Source: Nissolia schottii (lineage: Eukaryota > Streptophyta > Magnoliopsida > Fabales > Fabaceae). From it: a DNA stretch of 64,000 nt. Shown piece after piece: positions 1 through 11,153 of the stretch (positions within the stretch are counted from its first letter, which is position 1; each line of letters starts with the position of its first letter). Position numbers and translations under genes: made by a program. The notes under the pieces were generated by a model. It worked only from the letters and a program-made list of their open reading frames with translations, ran no database searches and had not been told where the DNA came from. Location of the stretch: assembly GCA_003254905.1 (NCBI GenBank), contig QANU01015964.1, positions 1,159,002-1,223,001 of the forward strand, in the 5' to 3' direction.

Positions 1-733
1 TTTCAAACCGAATGACATTATTTGGTAATAGTAATTACCTATTGGGGGTTATGAATTTTGTCTTTTCTACGTCTGCGTGATGCATAGGAATCTGATTGTA
101 CCCGGCATAGGCGTCCAAGAATGTTAGGAACTTGAATCCAGAGGCTGAATCCACAAGGATGTCTATGTTGGGCAGAGGGTACGGATCTTTGGGACATTCA
201 TTTTTGAAGTTGGTGTAGTCTACACATATTCTCCACTTACCTCCACATTTGGGCACCATGACTACATTGGATGGTCATGTAGGATAGACTATTTGTTCAA
301 TGAAGCTCGCCTCCTTTAATGCTTTTACCTGTTTTTGTACTTCCTGGGCTTTCTCCGTGCTCATCTTCCTCCTTTTCTACTTTACTGACTTTGTGCCAAG
401 TAAGACAGCAAGCTGGTGCACCATGAGAGAGGGGTTGATTCCAGGCATATCTGCAGCAAAAAAAGCAAAGAGATCCTCGTTTTGTTGGAGAATTGCTATT
501 ACTCACTCTTTTGCTCCTGGAATGAGAGATTTGTTAATGAAAGTGACATGTTCAAGGTTAACACCTATCTGAATAGGTTCTAGTTTTCCTTCAGGCTTCG
601 ACCTTTCCTACTGAGAAGGATTTGTGGAATAAATATTGGTCATCATGACATGAGCTAACCGTGATGTCGTTGTTTTCTACGGATCTTTGTGCCGACGTTG
701 AATCTGAAGGCTGGCATTGTAACACCTCCGAGT
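1..733 (-). mobile_element. Ty3/gypsy pol fossil (reverse transcriptase part)
   Basis: On the minus strand, 35-259 encodes the start of a gypsy reverse transcriptase, with the motif order WRICVDYTNFN-like, CPKDPYPLPNID and FLDAYAGYNQI. Weaker pol-like coding upstream runs to about 600-730. No LTR, primer site or polypurine tract is visible inside the window and the element continues off the left edge. It is a broken fragment with several breaks. Its right edge stops within a few bases of an SGPP exon-4 sequence (about 733), so internal pol sequence rather than an LTR end abuts the gene. This suggests a deletion or rearrangement after insertion. Confidence 0.85.
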
Positions 734-1172
734 TGCAGTGACCAATGCTCCAAGACCAAATGCAGAACTCAAGCTCTCAAAACTTGGTCTCTCAGATTTT
801 TTTGAAGCTTTCATTATTGGTGATGAATGTGAACATGCTAAGCCCCATCCAGAGTCCTGCTTGAAAGGTCTTGAAGCTCTGAGTGCTTCAAAGGATCACA
901 CATTTATATTTGAGGTCTGTTTTTTTAATGCCATTAATTATGATATAACTTATTCTGCATCTGCATTTGACACTCATTCTATTTTGTTGTCTTAGGATTC
1001 TGTTTCAGGGATCAAAGCTGGAGTGGCAGCTGGGATGCTTGTCATAGGTTTATATACCCGAAACCTGGAGCATATACTGATGGAAGCAAAGCCTACTTTT
1101 CTGATCAAGGATTATGCTGATCCAAAGTTATGGGCAGCTTTGGAAGAACTTGACAAGGCTGATGCTCGTTAA
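734..1172 (+). pseudogene. 5'-truncated SGPP-like HAD phosphatase copy (copy 1)
   Basis: Only the end of exon 4 (about 734-914) and all of exon 5 (996-1172) of the SGPP gene found intact at 3027-4973 remain. The intron (GT after 914, AG at 994-995) and about 180 bp of shared 3' flank are also kept. The DxD nucleophile motif and the cap domain (exons 1-3) are missing, so the catalytic acid cannot be made. The remaining codons still read openly, with a few replacements relative to copy 2 (DP to ES after the KPHP lysine motif, and MPVIG to MLVIG). The left break coincides with the gypsy fossil at 1-733. I infer a dead tandem duplicate. Confidence 0.88.
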
Positions 1173-2830
1173 GTTTGAAATTACTAGTGCGACTGACAGA
1201 ATTTTTTTGTAAAAACAAGTAGCAGGTTTCATACTAAACTCATAGGATCACCAGGATAATTTTGTTTAGGGAGCAATATTTTAAATACTCGTCCATAATC
1301 AATGTTGCTTTGGAACACAGTAAACAGTTATACTCTGTTTGTATATTGTATTTTTTAAAGTTAAACTAGAATAATGTTGGGTCAATTGGTGATAATATGC
1401 TTTCAAAAGTCTTGGCTACTAGTATTTCTGATATGCAGGCTTTGAATCTCTTGTGCATATAAAAAAGAATTGCAGGTTCTGAAGTGCTGTTCTGGGCTGT
1501 CTTTCCGGCTTCCATTGGTTTACTCTGGTTTTTCGGGTGATGCAGTTTCTGGGGCCATGTTTTTTCAGTCATGACAGGAATCAAGAATGGTGCCTATAAA
1601 TTTCATGGAAGCTTCGATTTGGTCCAGCCTGTCGGAGGTTCTTGGCCTTGATGGCCATGCTAAAGCGGCCGAAATTGCCTCCATCTGCTGCACTCCTGGC
1701 ATTGGTGTTGCTGTTTTGTGCTTTTCATCGTATCAAGAGCTGATCTAGTAATCCACGTCATGTTTCTTTCAGTGCTCTGGTGATTAAGTTGCTGATTTGC
1801 TTCTCTGATTGTGTCATGTTGGATTGGTGTTTCTGTTTTCAGTACAAGCTACTCTCCTCTTGTTGATAGCATTTTAATTATGAGTAGTTCGAGATCTTGT
1901 GGAAGTAGTTATCTCCGCTGGTAGACTCACCTATCATAATTCAGATTAGTCAAGGCTAAGCCTTGAACACCAGATAGACAACTTAAAAAAAATTATGAGT
2001 AGTGTTACTTGAACTATTTTTGTTAAATTTTACAGATGTAATATTTATTTTGATTGGTGTCGTAACGTGGCCCCGTCACTGTTTTGTGGTGGTGGGTTTA
2101 AGGGAGGCAAGCATTTAATGTGCTGGTGGGTTCGTAGTCTTGTCTTCCTTATGTACCAGTACTTGGTTCAATTCTTGGTTGTTTGTCTTGTTTATTAAAA
2201 TTTTAAATTTCTAAGTATCGGATAAAAAAAGAGTCTGAAAAATGTGATTAAAGTTTTTTATTGTAATTTAAGGTAAGATAACTTACTCATATAAAGGTTA
2301 TTAATCATGCACATCACAACAACTATATTATGGACAACATTCAGATATTCATGATTTGTTATTAAATTATTACCAACATTCTATTAGTCAACCAATATTA
2401 AAAGCTTTTAATTTAGCCTCAATTCTTGTCCCATAAAAATATTTGACAGTAAAGAAGTGATTTGTGATAGTACTAATTACTGAAATTCATATCATCCTTA
2501 TAAATCCTACTAATGTACATGTGTGCATATATACAAAGTTCAAATTTATACCTATTTGATCAACAAATTACTTATATCTACTTGATTAACAAATTATTTA
2601 TATCTATCACATTACTATAAGGTGATATTTGAGCCAATTTATACATATTCTGATTAATTTCCTTTTCTAACAACACCAAAACTTTCACATTAGAATATTG
2701 AATTATCAGGAAGGTATTCGTTTATGTATCATTTTATAAATAATTTATGATAAAAATTTTAATCACTTTTCATATCATTATTATGTTATAATATTAATAT
2801 AATATCATATTAAAACAAAAAAAAAATAAA
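1173..2830. other. Spacer between SGPP copies 1 and 2
   Basis: 1173-1350 is the shared 3' flank of the SGPP copies. 1366-1760 is less AT-rich; on the minus strand parts read as short open stretches (for example 1366-1584) without a domain I recognise, so it may be a worn repeat or captured sequence. 2230-2830 is very AT-rich and shows no gene. Confidence 0.5.
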
Positions 2831-2837
2831 TTTAAGA

Positions 2838-3026
2838 TCAAAAAACAATAAAATAAAATAAAAGTGATTTTCTTATATAAATAATTGCATAGCATCTCTC
2901 TGGTGCTATATTGATTCTTTTTGCAGATTCCAGGACAACAGTTTTCTCTGTTACGTCTCTCCCTCTTCTCTGTGTTCTAATTTCCACAACCAACCAAACT
3001 TTTCTTTCGCCATTCTTCATCAAACC
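2838..3026 (+). promoter_or_regulatory. 5' flank and leader of SGPP copy 2, duplicated at copy 3
   Basis: This stretch (gcatagc..., gctatattgattctttttgc and the leader just before the ATG) recurs in the same order at about 8093-8231 before copy 3. The duplication unit therefore includes promoter-proximal DNA as well as the coding exons. No clear TATA box was assigned. Confidence 0.55.
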
Positions 3027-4973
3027 ATGACGGCTTCTTCTCAGAACTGCAGCGAAAGGTAAGGGTTTTTTTTTCCCCTTCCATACACACATTCCATCAT
3101 TTGCAACGTTTTTGATCTACAGTGCTCATTTTCCATATTTATAGGACATTGGGTATCTAGGAATTGTTCATTCTTGTTTCTTTATGCTTGTATTGTGCCT
3201 GTGCTCGTGGAAATATATTGCTCAAGATTTCCCATTTCTTAATCCTTCATGTTTATGATTCCTCATATCTAGCTAATTAAATGATGTAGAGTTTCTGTAC
3301 GGAACTGCATGCTTTCTGAAAATTAATCCCTATTTCTGTTGATTAAATCATCTTATCATTTCATTAATAGGGAATTGTTATTCATAACCTTTGTAGTATT
3401 GCTTAGAGGTTATGGTCCTTTCAGCCTGACAGATCTATTTTTTTCCCTAGTTGAGGTCAAGATCATGTTAATATAGAAAGGGAGAGGATGTGGTTGGAGT
3501 TATGCGCCCAAAATTGAATATGTATGCAGCTTTTGTTGGGTGTTTAAATTTGGGGATTAATTCTTTATTTGGAGTCACGACAAAGAGGCATGAATGTTGG
3601 ATATTCATGTATAGGTCCAAACTACTATTTGCTAAGGAGATTGGATTGATATATCTTTTATAACAGCCCAAGTCTACGAATCTATTGTATTATTGAAGAT
3701 GTAGGCAATTTAGGGATCTGTAGTGAATAACTCTTTGTGACACTTATGATGAAGGAGGTGCTGCTTCCTGCTATGATCAGTATTTGTATAGTAATCTTTG
3801 TCATAATTTTTTACATTATTGTTTACTTGTTTAACTGATCAGCTGCAAAGGGGTTGGCATAATGCAGATGGCATGCCAAACTTAATGATAGAAACCTTAG
3901 TATATTGGCATATCCTGTTTTATCATTTGCCACACTTGTCACTTATTACCTTCATGCTGTGGCAGCAGCAAGAGTTCTCTCACCAGACTTGCTCCACTTG
4001 AGGCTGTGCTCTTTGATATAGATGGAACTCTCTGTGACTCTGATCCACTCCACCACTACGCTTTCCGTGAAATGCTCCAAGAGGTATTGTTTCTTAGAAG
4101 TTTGAGGGCAGAATATTTAGAAAATAGAGATTATATAGTTTTTTGATTGAATATGCCTTTTCAATAGCTATTAGAAAACTTACCAAAACTTTGCTGGTTG
4201 TTACTTGTCAGATTGGTTTCAATGGAGGTGCTCCGATAACAGATGAATTTTTTGTTGAGAATATTGCTGGCAAGCACAATGATGATATTGCCTTGGCTCT
4301 CTTTCCTGGTGATATCCAACGAGGTTTAAAGTTTTTAGATGATAAGGAAGCCATGTTCCGGAAGTAAACCCTGCTTCTTCTTCTTCTTCTTCTTTCTTCC
4401 TTGTGGTTTATTTGATGCCTCAGAAGATAATTCTCTTGATGGACTACACAGATTGGCGGCAGAGCAACTAAAGCCTTTGGATGGCCTTGATAAATTGAGG
4501 AAATGGATCGAAAGTCGTGGGTTGAAGCGGGCTGCAGTGACCAATGCTCCAAGACCAAATGCAGAACTCATGCTCGCAAAACTTGGTCTCTCAGATTTTT
4601 TTGAAGCTGTCATTATTGGTGGTGAATGTGAACATGCCAAGCCCCATCCGGACCCTTACTTGAAAGGTCTTGAAGCTCTGAAGGCATCAAAGGATCACAC
4701 ATTTATATTTGAGGTCTGCATTTTTTTTATGCCATTAACTATGGTATAAATTCTTCTGCATCTGCTTTTGACACCCTTTCTACTTTGTTGTCACAGGATT
4801 CTGCTTCAGGGATCAAAGCTGGAGTGGCAGCTGGGATGCCTGTCATAGGTTTATATACCCGAAACCCAGAGCATATACTGATGGAAGCAAAGCCTGCTTT
4901 TCTGATCAAGGATTATGCTGATCCAAAGTTATGGGCAGCTTTGGAAGAACTTGACAAGGCTGATGCTCGTTAA
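3027..4973 (+). CDS. SGPP: Small-molecule sugar-phosphate phosphatase (HAD superfamily), intact copy
   Basis: The five exons are 3027-3058, 3969-4083, 4212-4363, 4452-4713 and 4797-4973. All introns are GT-AG and the 738 bp encode 245 aa, about the length of Arabidopsis SGPP (244 aa from memory). Motif I is DIDGT with nucleophile D27 and acid D29, the motif II Thr is in AAVTNAP (T130), the motif III Lys is in KPHP (K163), and motif IV is EDSASG (187-192). The block between residues 38 and about 100 is the helical cap that sets substrate choice. The family removes phosphate from small sugar phosphates in the cytosol. No targeting peptide is evident. The start was chosen because exon 1 is conserved in copy 3 and keeps frame. 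It is the only one of three tandem copies that looks whole. Exact substrates cannot be read from sequence. Confidence 0.92.
4371..4396. repeat. CTT microsatellite in SGPP copy 2 intron 3
   Basis: A short run of ctt repeats lies just after the exon 3 donor. It is shorter in copy 3 (about 9680), so its length changed after the duplication. Confidence 0.8.
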
Positions 4974-5354
4974 GTTTGTATCACTAGTGCAACTAAGAAT
5001 TTCTTGGTAAAAACAAGTAGCAGGTTTCATGTTATACTCAGGATCACCAGGATAATTTTGATAGGGAGCGATATTATAAGTAGTCCATAATCAATGTTGC
5101 TTTGGAGCACAGAGAAACCGTTATACTCTATCTGTATTTTGTAATCTCATTGTTTGGCTATGTAAACGCCGCCCAAGATTGCAGTACAAATACAAAATTA
5201 CGAATAATTTACAGGGTTCCAGCTTACTTACAAGACTATCAGTGCTCAAACTAAGTTATGTGACAGACTCAAGATGCCCAAGTGGCACGACGGTCTGTAA
5301 TTTGTTGTTTACATACCATGTCCTGGTTTGATCCGTGACTAGCATATATAACAA

Positions 5355-6060
5355 ATTCTGTGACAGTCACTTTGTCATACCCTAGGCTTTCACCCTCTTA
5401 TCTGCAATTTATCACTACCTCTGCTGTCTTTGAGCCTCAATTCTTTCACCGGGCAGTAAGGTATCCTGATTGGCAAGCAATCATGGATGAGGAGATTCAA
5501 GCTTTGTTAGCCCACAATATTTGGACTATGCTGCCCCGTCCTCCTGGCCAAACCCCAATTGGCTGTCAACAAAGTGAAATTCAACCAGGATGGCAGCATT
5601 GTTAGACACAAGATCAGACTTGTTGCACAAGGCTTTACTCAGCAGGTAGGTGTGGATTATATAGAGCCCTTTTTCTCTTGTGACTAAACTCACCACGGTC
5701 AGGGTTCTTTTAGCCATGGTTGCTGTGAATCAATGGCATTTGTTTCAGTTTGATGTGAATAATGCTTTGTTTGAGGAGGTTTATATGTTCGTGCCTCTTG
5801 GCTACAAGCCATCTCATGTCATCAATCAAGGGAAGAAGCTTGTGTGCAGATTGAACTGATCAATTGTATGAACTCAAGCATGCCTCTAGACAATGGTTTA
5901 GCAAATTTTCAACAGCTCTGCTAGCCATTGGTTTCATTCAATCAATGAATGATTACTCTTTGTTCACTAAAGGTCAGGTGCTAACTTAGTCATCATCTAA
6001 GTCTAAGGGGATGATATCATCCTAGCTGGTTCAACTATTTCTGTACCCAATGCTGTCAAA
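5355..6060 (+). mobile_element. Ty1/copia pol fossil (reverse transcriptase start)
   Basis: The plus strand carries copia polyprotein signatures: EP..F..A..YPDW..AM-like (FHRAVRYPDWQAIMDEE), NIWTMLPRPPG, then KIRLVAQGFTQQ and a FDVNNAL-like motif by about 5765. No LTRs are seen. It is a broken pol fragment with many breaks and appears old. It lies in the DNA that separates SGPP copies 2 and 3. Confidence 0.8.
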
Positions 6061-7982
6061 TATGACTCACCATATTAAAATCTCAGTTAAGGCGAATGAC
6101 GTGAGTCAATATGATATTTCATAACCATAGAATAAAAATTACATTTCTTGTAAAATAAAGGGAATATGGCATGTGATGTGAGGTGATCACTTCAATTTGA
6201 CATGTGGAGGTGGTGGAGTTTGAAAGTTCAAAGGAAATAGGCCGATCACGTGGTTGTTATTTATAATTCTTCTAACTTTAATTTTAACGTAGTTTTAGTA
6301 TAACTTTTTGGTTCTTTTTTCGGTACCTAACTTTTTATTATGGTATCAGTATATTTTTATGTTTCAACTACCATGATTTATTTTGAGGTTTAAAATATTA
6401 AGTAATTAGAGTTAGTGCTTCATTACAAATAACTATAAGGTAACAATACCTTTCAATTTTGATAGGGTACTAGAGTAAAACCCTAATTTTTTACATTGTT
6501 ATTACAAATATTTTTCTTGCAAATGTTTGACTCTAAAAAAAAACTTTTATATAATTAAGAGTTCTTTCTTTGATACTTAAGCTTTTATGAAGGTATTGTT
6601 GCATCTTGGTATTCAATTTAAAACAATAAACAATTTGAGTTAGTGAAACGCTTGACAAAATCTTAGATGTTATGATACTTATATCCTTAAATTTAATAGG
6701 GTTCAAGAGAAACTTCTGTGGTTAACTATCATATATTAAATTTTACATATCACATTAGCACATTGCATAGATATTAAATTCATATTTAACTATTAATCAA
6801 TGAGGTAATTGATTAATTTCTACGCATACAATACAATAGAGGAGATTCCAAAAACAATTCATGAGTAATTTTTTTCTTTTAATTTTAAAAAAATATATAT
6901 AATTACCAATTTTTTATATATTATTGTAACTATCACCTCCATTACTTTACACTATCTTCTACTTTTTTATTTATCTATGTCACTATTACTTTTCTTATTT
7001 TTTTTTTACGCATTCATATTTCATCATATCTTTTGTAACTAACAATGTATAAAAAGTTGAGTGCCAGGCACAATGTATCTACAACCCTATAGTAAAATAT
7101 AAAATGTATAAATGGTATTTGAGATGCGAAATGGGAGGACAAATTACCCAAATAAAATAAACAAAATAGTACCTTCCTCAAATGAATCAATTGCAAAGTT
7201 GTTCTCCAAAATAAACTATTTTAATATGAAGGAAGTCGATTTAAATCGACTCTCTTATTTTTCATTTTTTTAAGTTAGAAATCGATTTAATTGACTTCGG
7301 TTGAAGTCTATTTAAATCGACTTACTATGTCCAAAATCAGATTTATAAATATAAATAGAGGTGCATGCTCATTTATAGTGTGTACCAATGTTTAAGTTTT
7401 TTGTGTGAGTTACTATAAAAAAAATGAGTAAACTCTCGCAATAGTCCAAAATTGATCATAATAAATCTAAATCAATAATTATAAATAATCAATAGTTGAT
7501 TTTGTGTAATGATAAATCAATCAATATTAAAAATAAAATTAATTAAAAATAAACTCAATTTGCACTAAAATCTCGCCAATCTTTTTAAAAAATTTTTTAA
7601 CAAATTATCACCAAAAAATAATTAAGAATAAAACAATTGTTTAAAATCAATAAAAAATAAAATCAGTACTTATAAATAATCAATAGTTGATTTTTGTAGA
7701 TTTATAAACCAATCAATATTAAAAATAAACTCAATTAGTACTAAAATCTCGTGAATCTTTTTTAACTTATTTTTTTTAACAAATTGTCATCCAAAAAATA
7801 TTGAAAATTAAGACGATTATTTAGAATTAATAAAAATCAAAATCAATAATTATTAATAATTGATCTAGCATATTTTTAAATTAGTTAATATTAAAAATTT
7901 ATAATAAAATAATTTATTTTATGAACAATTTTGCAATGATTTGAATAAATTTTTCGAGATGGGAACATGAAATGTTTTATTT
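6061..7982. other. AT-rich spacer before SGPP copy 3
   Basis: No gene is visible. 7234-7325 holds an imperfect inverted arrangement of an aaatcgatttaa-like motif. 7461-7900 is the diverged tandem repeat listed separately. Confidence 0.5.
7461..7900. repeat. Diverged AT-rich tandem repeat, about 190-bp unit
   Basis: The marker ataaataatcaatagttga occurs at 7481 and again at 7672 (offset 191), followed in both cases by a shared block with actaaaatctcg. A third partial unit starts near 7840. The copies are imperfect. Confidence 0.65.
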
Positions 7983-8052
7983 TTATTTTATGGTGATGGG
8001 AGGCAGCAATTCATGTCGTGAGAATAAATAAGTGCATAGCACTTTTATTATA

Positions 8053-8087
8053 AAAAAGAAAAAAAAAAAAAAAAAAAAAAAAAAAAG
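8053..8087. repeat. Poly-A tract upstream of SGPP copy 3
   Basis: An almost pure A run of about 35 bp lies just upstream of the duplicated 5' flank of copy 3. It could be a retroelement tail or simple slippage; nothing decides between them. Confidence 0.7.
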
Positions 8088-8231
8088 AAACAGTGCATAG
8101 CGTCGCACCTCTTCCCGGTTCTTGCTATATTGATTCTTTTTGCACATTCCAGTAACAGTTTTCTCTCTTACCTCTAACCTCTTCTTTGATCTATCATTCT
8201 TTCTTTGTAATCTAGTTTCCACACGCAAACC

Positions 8232-10264
8232 ATGACGGCTTCTTCTCAGAACTGCGTTGAAAGGTAAAGTTTTCTCCTTCCATACGCACATTCTCATCCT
8301 TTCATTTGCCACGTTGTTGTTCTACAGTACTCATTTTCCATATTTCTAGGACACTGGGTATCTGGGAATTGTTCATTCTTCTCACTTCAAGCTTGTATGG
8401 TGCAATATTGCTCAAGTCAAGATTCCCCAATTCTTAATCTTTCATGTTTATGATTCTTCATATCTAACTAATGACAGGATGTAGAGTTTCTGTCTGGAAA
8501 TGCGTACTTTCTGAAAGTCAACTCTTATTGCTGTTGAATGTTGATTAAATCATCTTATCATCTCATTAATAAGGAATTGTTAATCCTTAAGTTTTCCATC
8601 CTCTTGAGTTCTATGGTAACCTTTGTAGTATTATTGGACGTGGATCAATTCCTACCGGGACAGCTTGAACTTCAGCCCGAAAGATCTATCATCTATTTTT
8701 TTTTCTATCATCTATTTTTTTCTCTTTCTTCTAGTTGAGATCAAGATCATATAGAACAAAAGGAGATGATGTGGTTGGAGTTGTGCACCCAAAATTGGAT
8801 ATGTATGTAGCTTTTATTGTGTGTTTAAAATGAAAACAGAACTCGTTTCTTTGGTGATTAATTCTTAATTTGGAGCCACGACAAAGAGGCATGAATGTTG
8901 GATATTCGTGCATAGTTCAACCTACTATTTGCGAAGGAGATTGGATTTATATATTTTTCACAAACAGCCCAACTCGATGACTCTATTGTATTATTGAAGA
9001 TGTAGGTAATTTAGGGATCTGTTGTGAATTTGTGACATTTGTAATGAAGGAGGTGCTGCTTCCTGCTGTGATCAGTATTTGTATAGTAATCTTTGTCATA
9101 ATTTTTGACATTGTTGTTTACTTGTTTAACTGACCAGCTGCAAAGGGGATGGCATAATGCAGATGGGATATGCCAAACTTTATGATAGAAGCTTTAGCAT
9201 ATAGGCACACCTTGTTTTATCATTTGCCGCACTTGTCACTTGTTACCTTCATGTTGTCGCAGCAGCAAGAGTCCCCTCACCAGACTTGCTCCACTTGAGG
9301 CTGTGCTCTTTGATATAGATGGAGCTCTTTGTGATTCTGATCCATTCCACTACGACGCTTTCCGTGAAATGCTCCAAGAGGTATTGTTTCTTTCCTTGGT
9401 AGAACGTTTGAGGACAAAATATTTGGAAAATAGAGATTAAATAGTTTTTTGATTGAATATGCCTTTTCAATAGCTATTAGAAAAATTACCAAAACTTTGC
9501 TGGTTGTCACTTCTCAGATGGGTTTCAATGGAGGTGTTCCCATAACAGAGGAATTTTATATTGAGAATATTGGCGGCAAGCACAACAGTGATGTTGCGTT
9601 GCTTCTCTTTCCTGGCGATCTGCAACGAGGTTTGAAGTTTTTAGATGATAAGGAAGCCATGTTCCGGAAGTAAACCCTGCTTCTTCTTCTTTTTCCTTGT
9701 GGTTCATTTGAAGCTTCAGAAGATAATTCTCCTGATGGGCTATACAGATTGGCGGCAGAGCAACTAAAGCCTTTGAACGGCCTTGATAAAGTTAGGAAAT
9801 GGATCGAAAGTCATGGGTTGAAGCGAGCTGCAGTGACCAATGCTCCAAGAGCAAATGCAGAATTCGTGCTCTTAAAACTAGGTCTCACAGATTTTTTTGA
9901 AGCTGTCATTATTGGTGGTGAATGTGAACATCCCAAGCCCCATCCAGACCCCTACTTGAAAGGTCTTGAAGCTCTGAAGGCATCAAAGAATCACACATTT
10001 ATATTTGAGGTCTTGATTTATTTTATGCCATTTATTATGATATAATTCTTCTGCATCTACTTTTCACACCTGTTCTACTGTGTTGTCACAGGATTCTGTT
10101 TCAGCAAAGCTGGAGTGGCAGCTGGGATGCCTGTTATAGGTTTAGCTGCTGGAAACCCGGAGCATTTACTGATGGAAGCGAAGCCTGCCTTTCTGATCAA
10201 GGATTATGCTGATCCAAAGTTGTGGGCAGCTTTGGAAGAGCTTGACAAGGCTGGTGCTCGTTAA
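8232..10264 (+). pseudogene. SGPP-like HAD phosphatase copy 3, frameshifted in the last exon
   Basis: Exons at 8232-8263, 9266-9380, 9518-9669, 9748-10009 and 10092-10264 match the intact copy exon for exon, with all splice sites kept. Exon 5 lacks 4 bp (near 10105) relative to copies 1 and 2. Translation leaves frame after the motif IV serines and ends at TAG 10137-10139, giving about 202 aa instead of 245. The downstream frame to TAA at 10262-10264 is otherwise open, so the loss is recent or is an assembly error. Motif I reads DIDGA in place of DIDGT, an uncommon change at the position normally Thr or Val. Exons 1-4 otherwise look constrained (EEFYIENIGGKHNSD, AAVTNAP, KPHP). If the deletion is real, the protein loses the EDSxxG acid-binding loop and the last helices. 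Confidence 0.85.
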
Positions 10265-10519
10265 GTTTGGATTACTAGTGCAACTGACAGAATTTCTTGA
10301 GTAAAAACAAGTAGCAGGTTTCATGCTGAACTCACACGATCACCAGGATAATTTCCATAATCAATGTTGCTTTGGAACACGGAGCAAACAGTTATGCTCT
10401 ATTTCTATTCTGTAATGTCATTGTGTTTGGCTATGAAAACAACGGTGAAGCCCAAAATTGCAATTCAAATACAAAAATTCTGTTACAATTTTTTTTACTC
10501 ATTAGATAAGAGCTGTAGT

Positions 10520-11102
10520 CATGGTTGTTAAACTCTCGAGTTAACTCGTAAACTCTTACGAGTTTACGATTTTACTACACAAAATGAGTTACCACTTATG
10601 TAAACTTTGATTTGGTAAAATGTACGAGTTTAAGTAAACTCTCGATTTCACTAGCGAGTTTACAAGTTAAAGTCTACCTACGAGTTTAAGACTTTACCTC
10701 CAAATGTTTAAATTTTGTAACTTTGTTATATTCTTAGCTAACTTTGTTTATATTAGATAATATATATTGAGTTTATTTAGCTAATTTCATATATTTTTCA
10801 TAATTGAGTTATGTTTTCTTAAACTATAAAATAATACAAATACTAAATAAAATATGACATAATTGCTAAATGTCATGCATTAAGGTGTAATTTATGATAT
10901 TTTTTCATTAATTTAATTTAAAGCTAATATTATTCAATTTCAATTATAAATACAATATTTAATCAAGTTTAGTTCTTAATTATATTGCTTGTAACATATT
11001 TTTTTTCGTATGTAAACTCATAGAATTTATGAGTCGAGTTTACGATTCGAGTTTGCTGAAACTTCATGAGTTAACTTAAACTCTCGAGTTTGACAACCTT
11101 GA
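10520..11102. mobile_element. hAT-like MITE
   Basis: The ends are inverted copies: the left begins with tggttgttaaactctcgagt just inside 10520 and the right ends with ctctcgagtttgacaacctt. They are flanked by the direct repeat ctgtagt (10513-10519 and 11103-11109), near the 8 bp expected of hAT elements. The interior is AT-rich with no coding capacity. Confidence 0.75.
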
Positions 11103-11153
11103 CTGTAGTATAATTTAGATTCTTCACAATCTATTCAATTCCATCATTTTTCC

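Noticed and set aside
4335-4640. Minus-strand open frames over SGPP exon 4
   Set aside because: They mirror the SGPP exon and a CTT microsatellite; no independent support.
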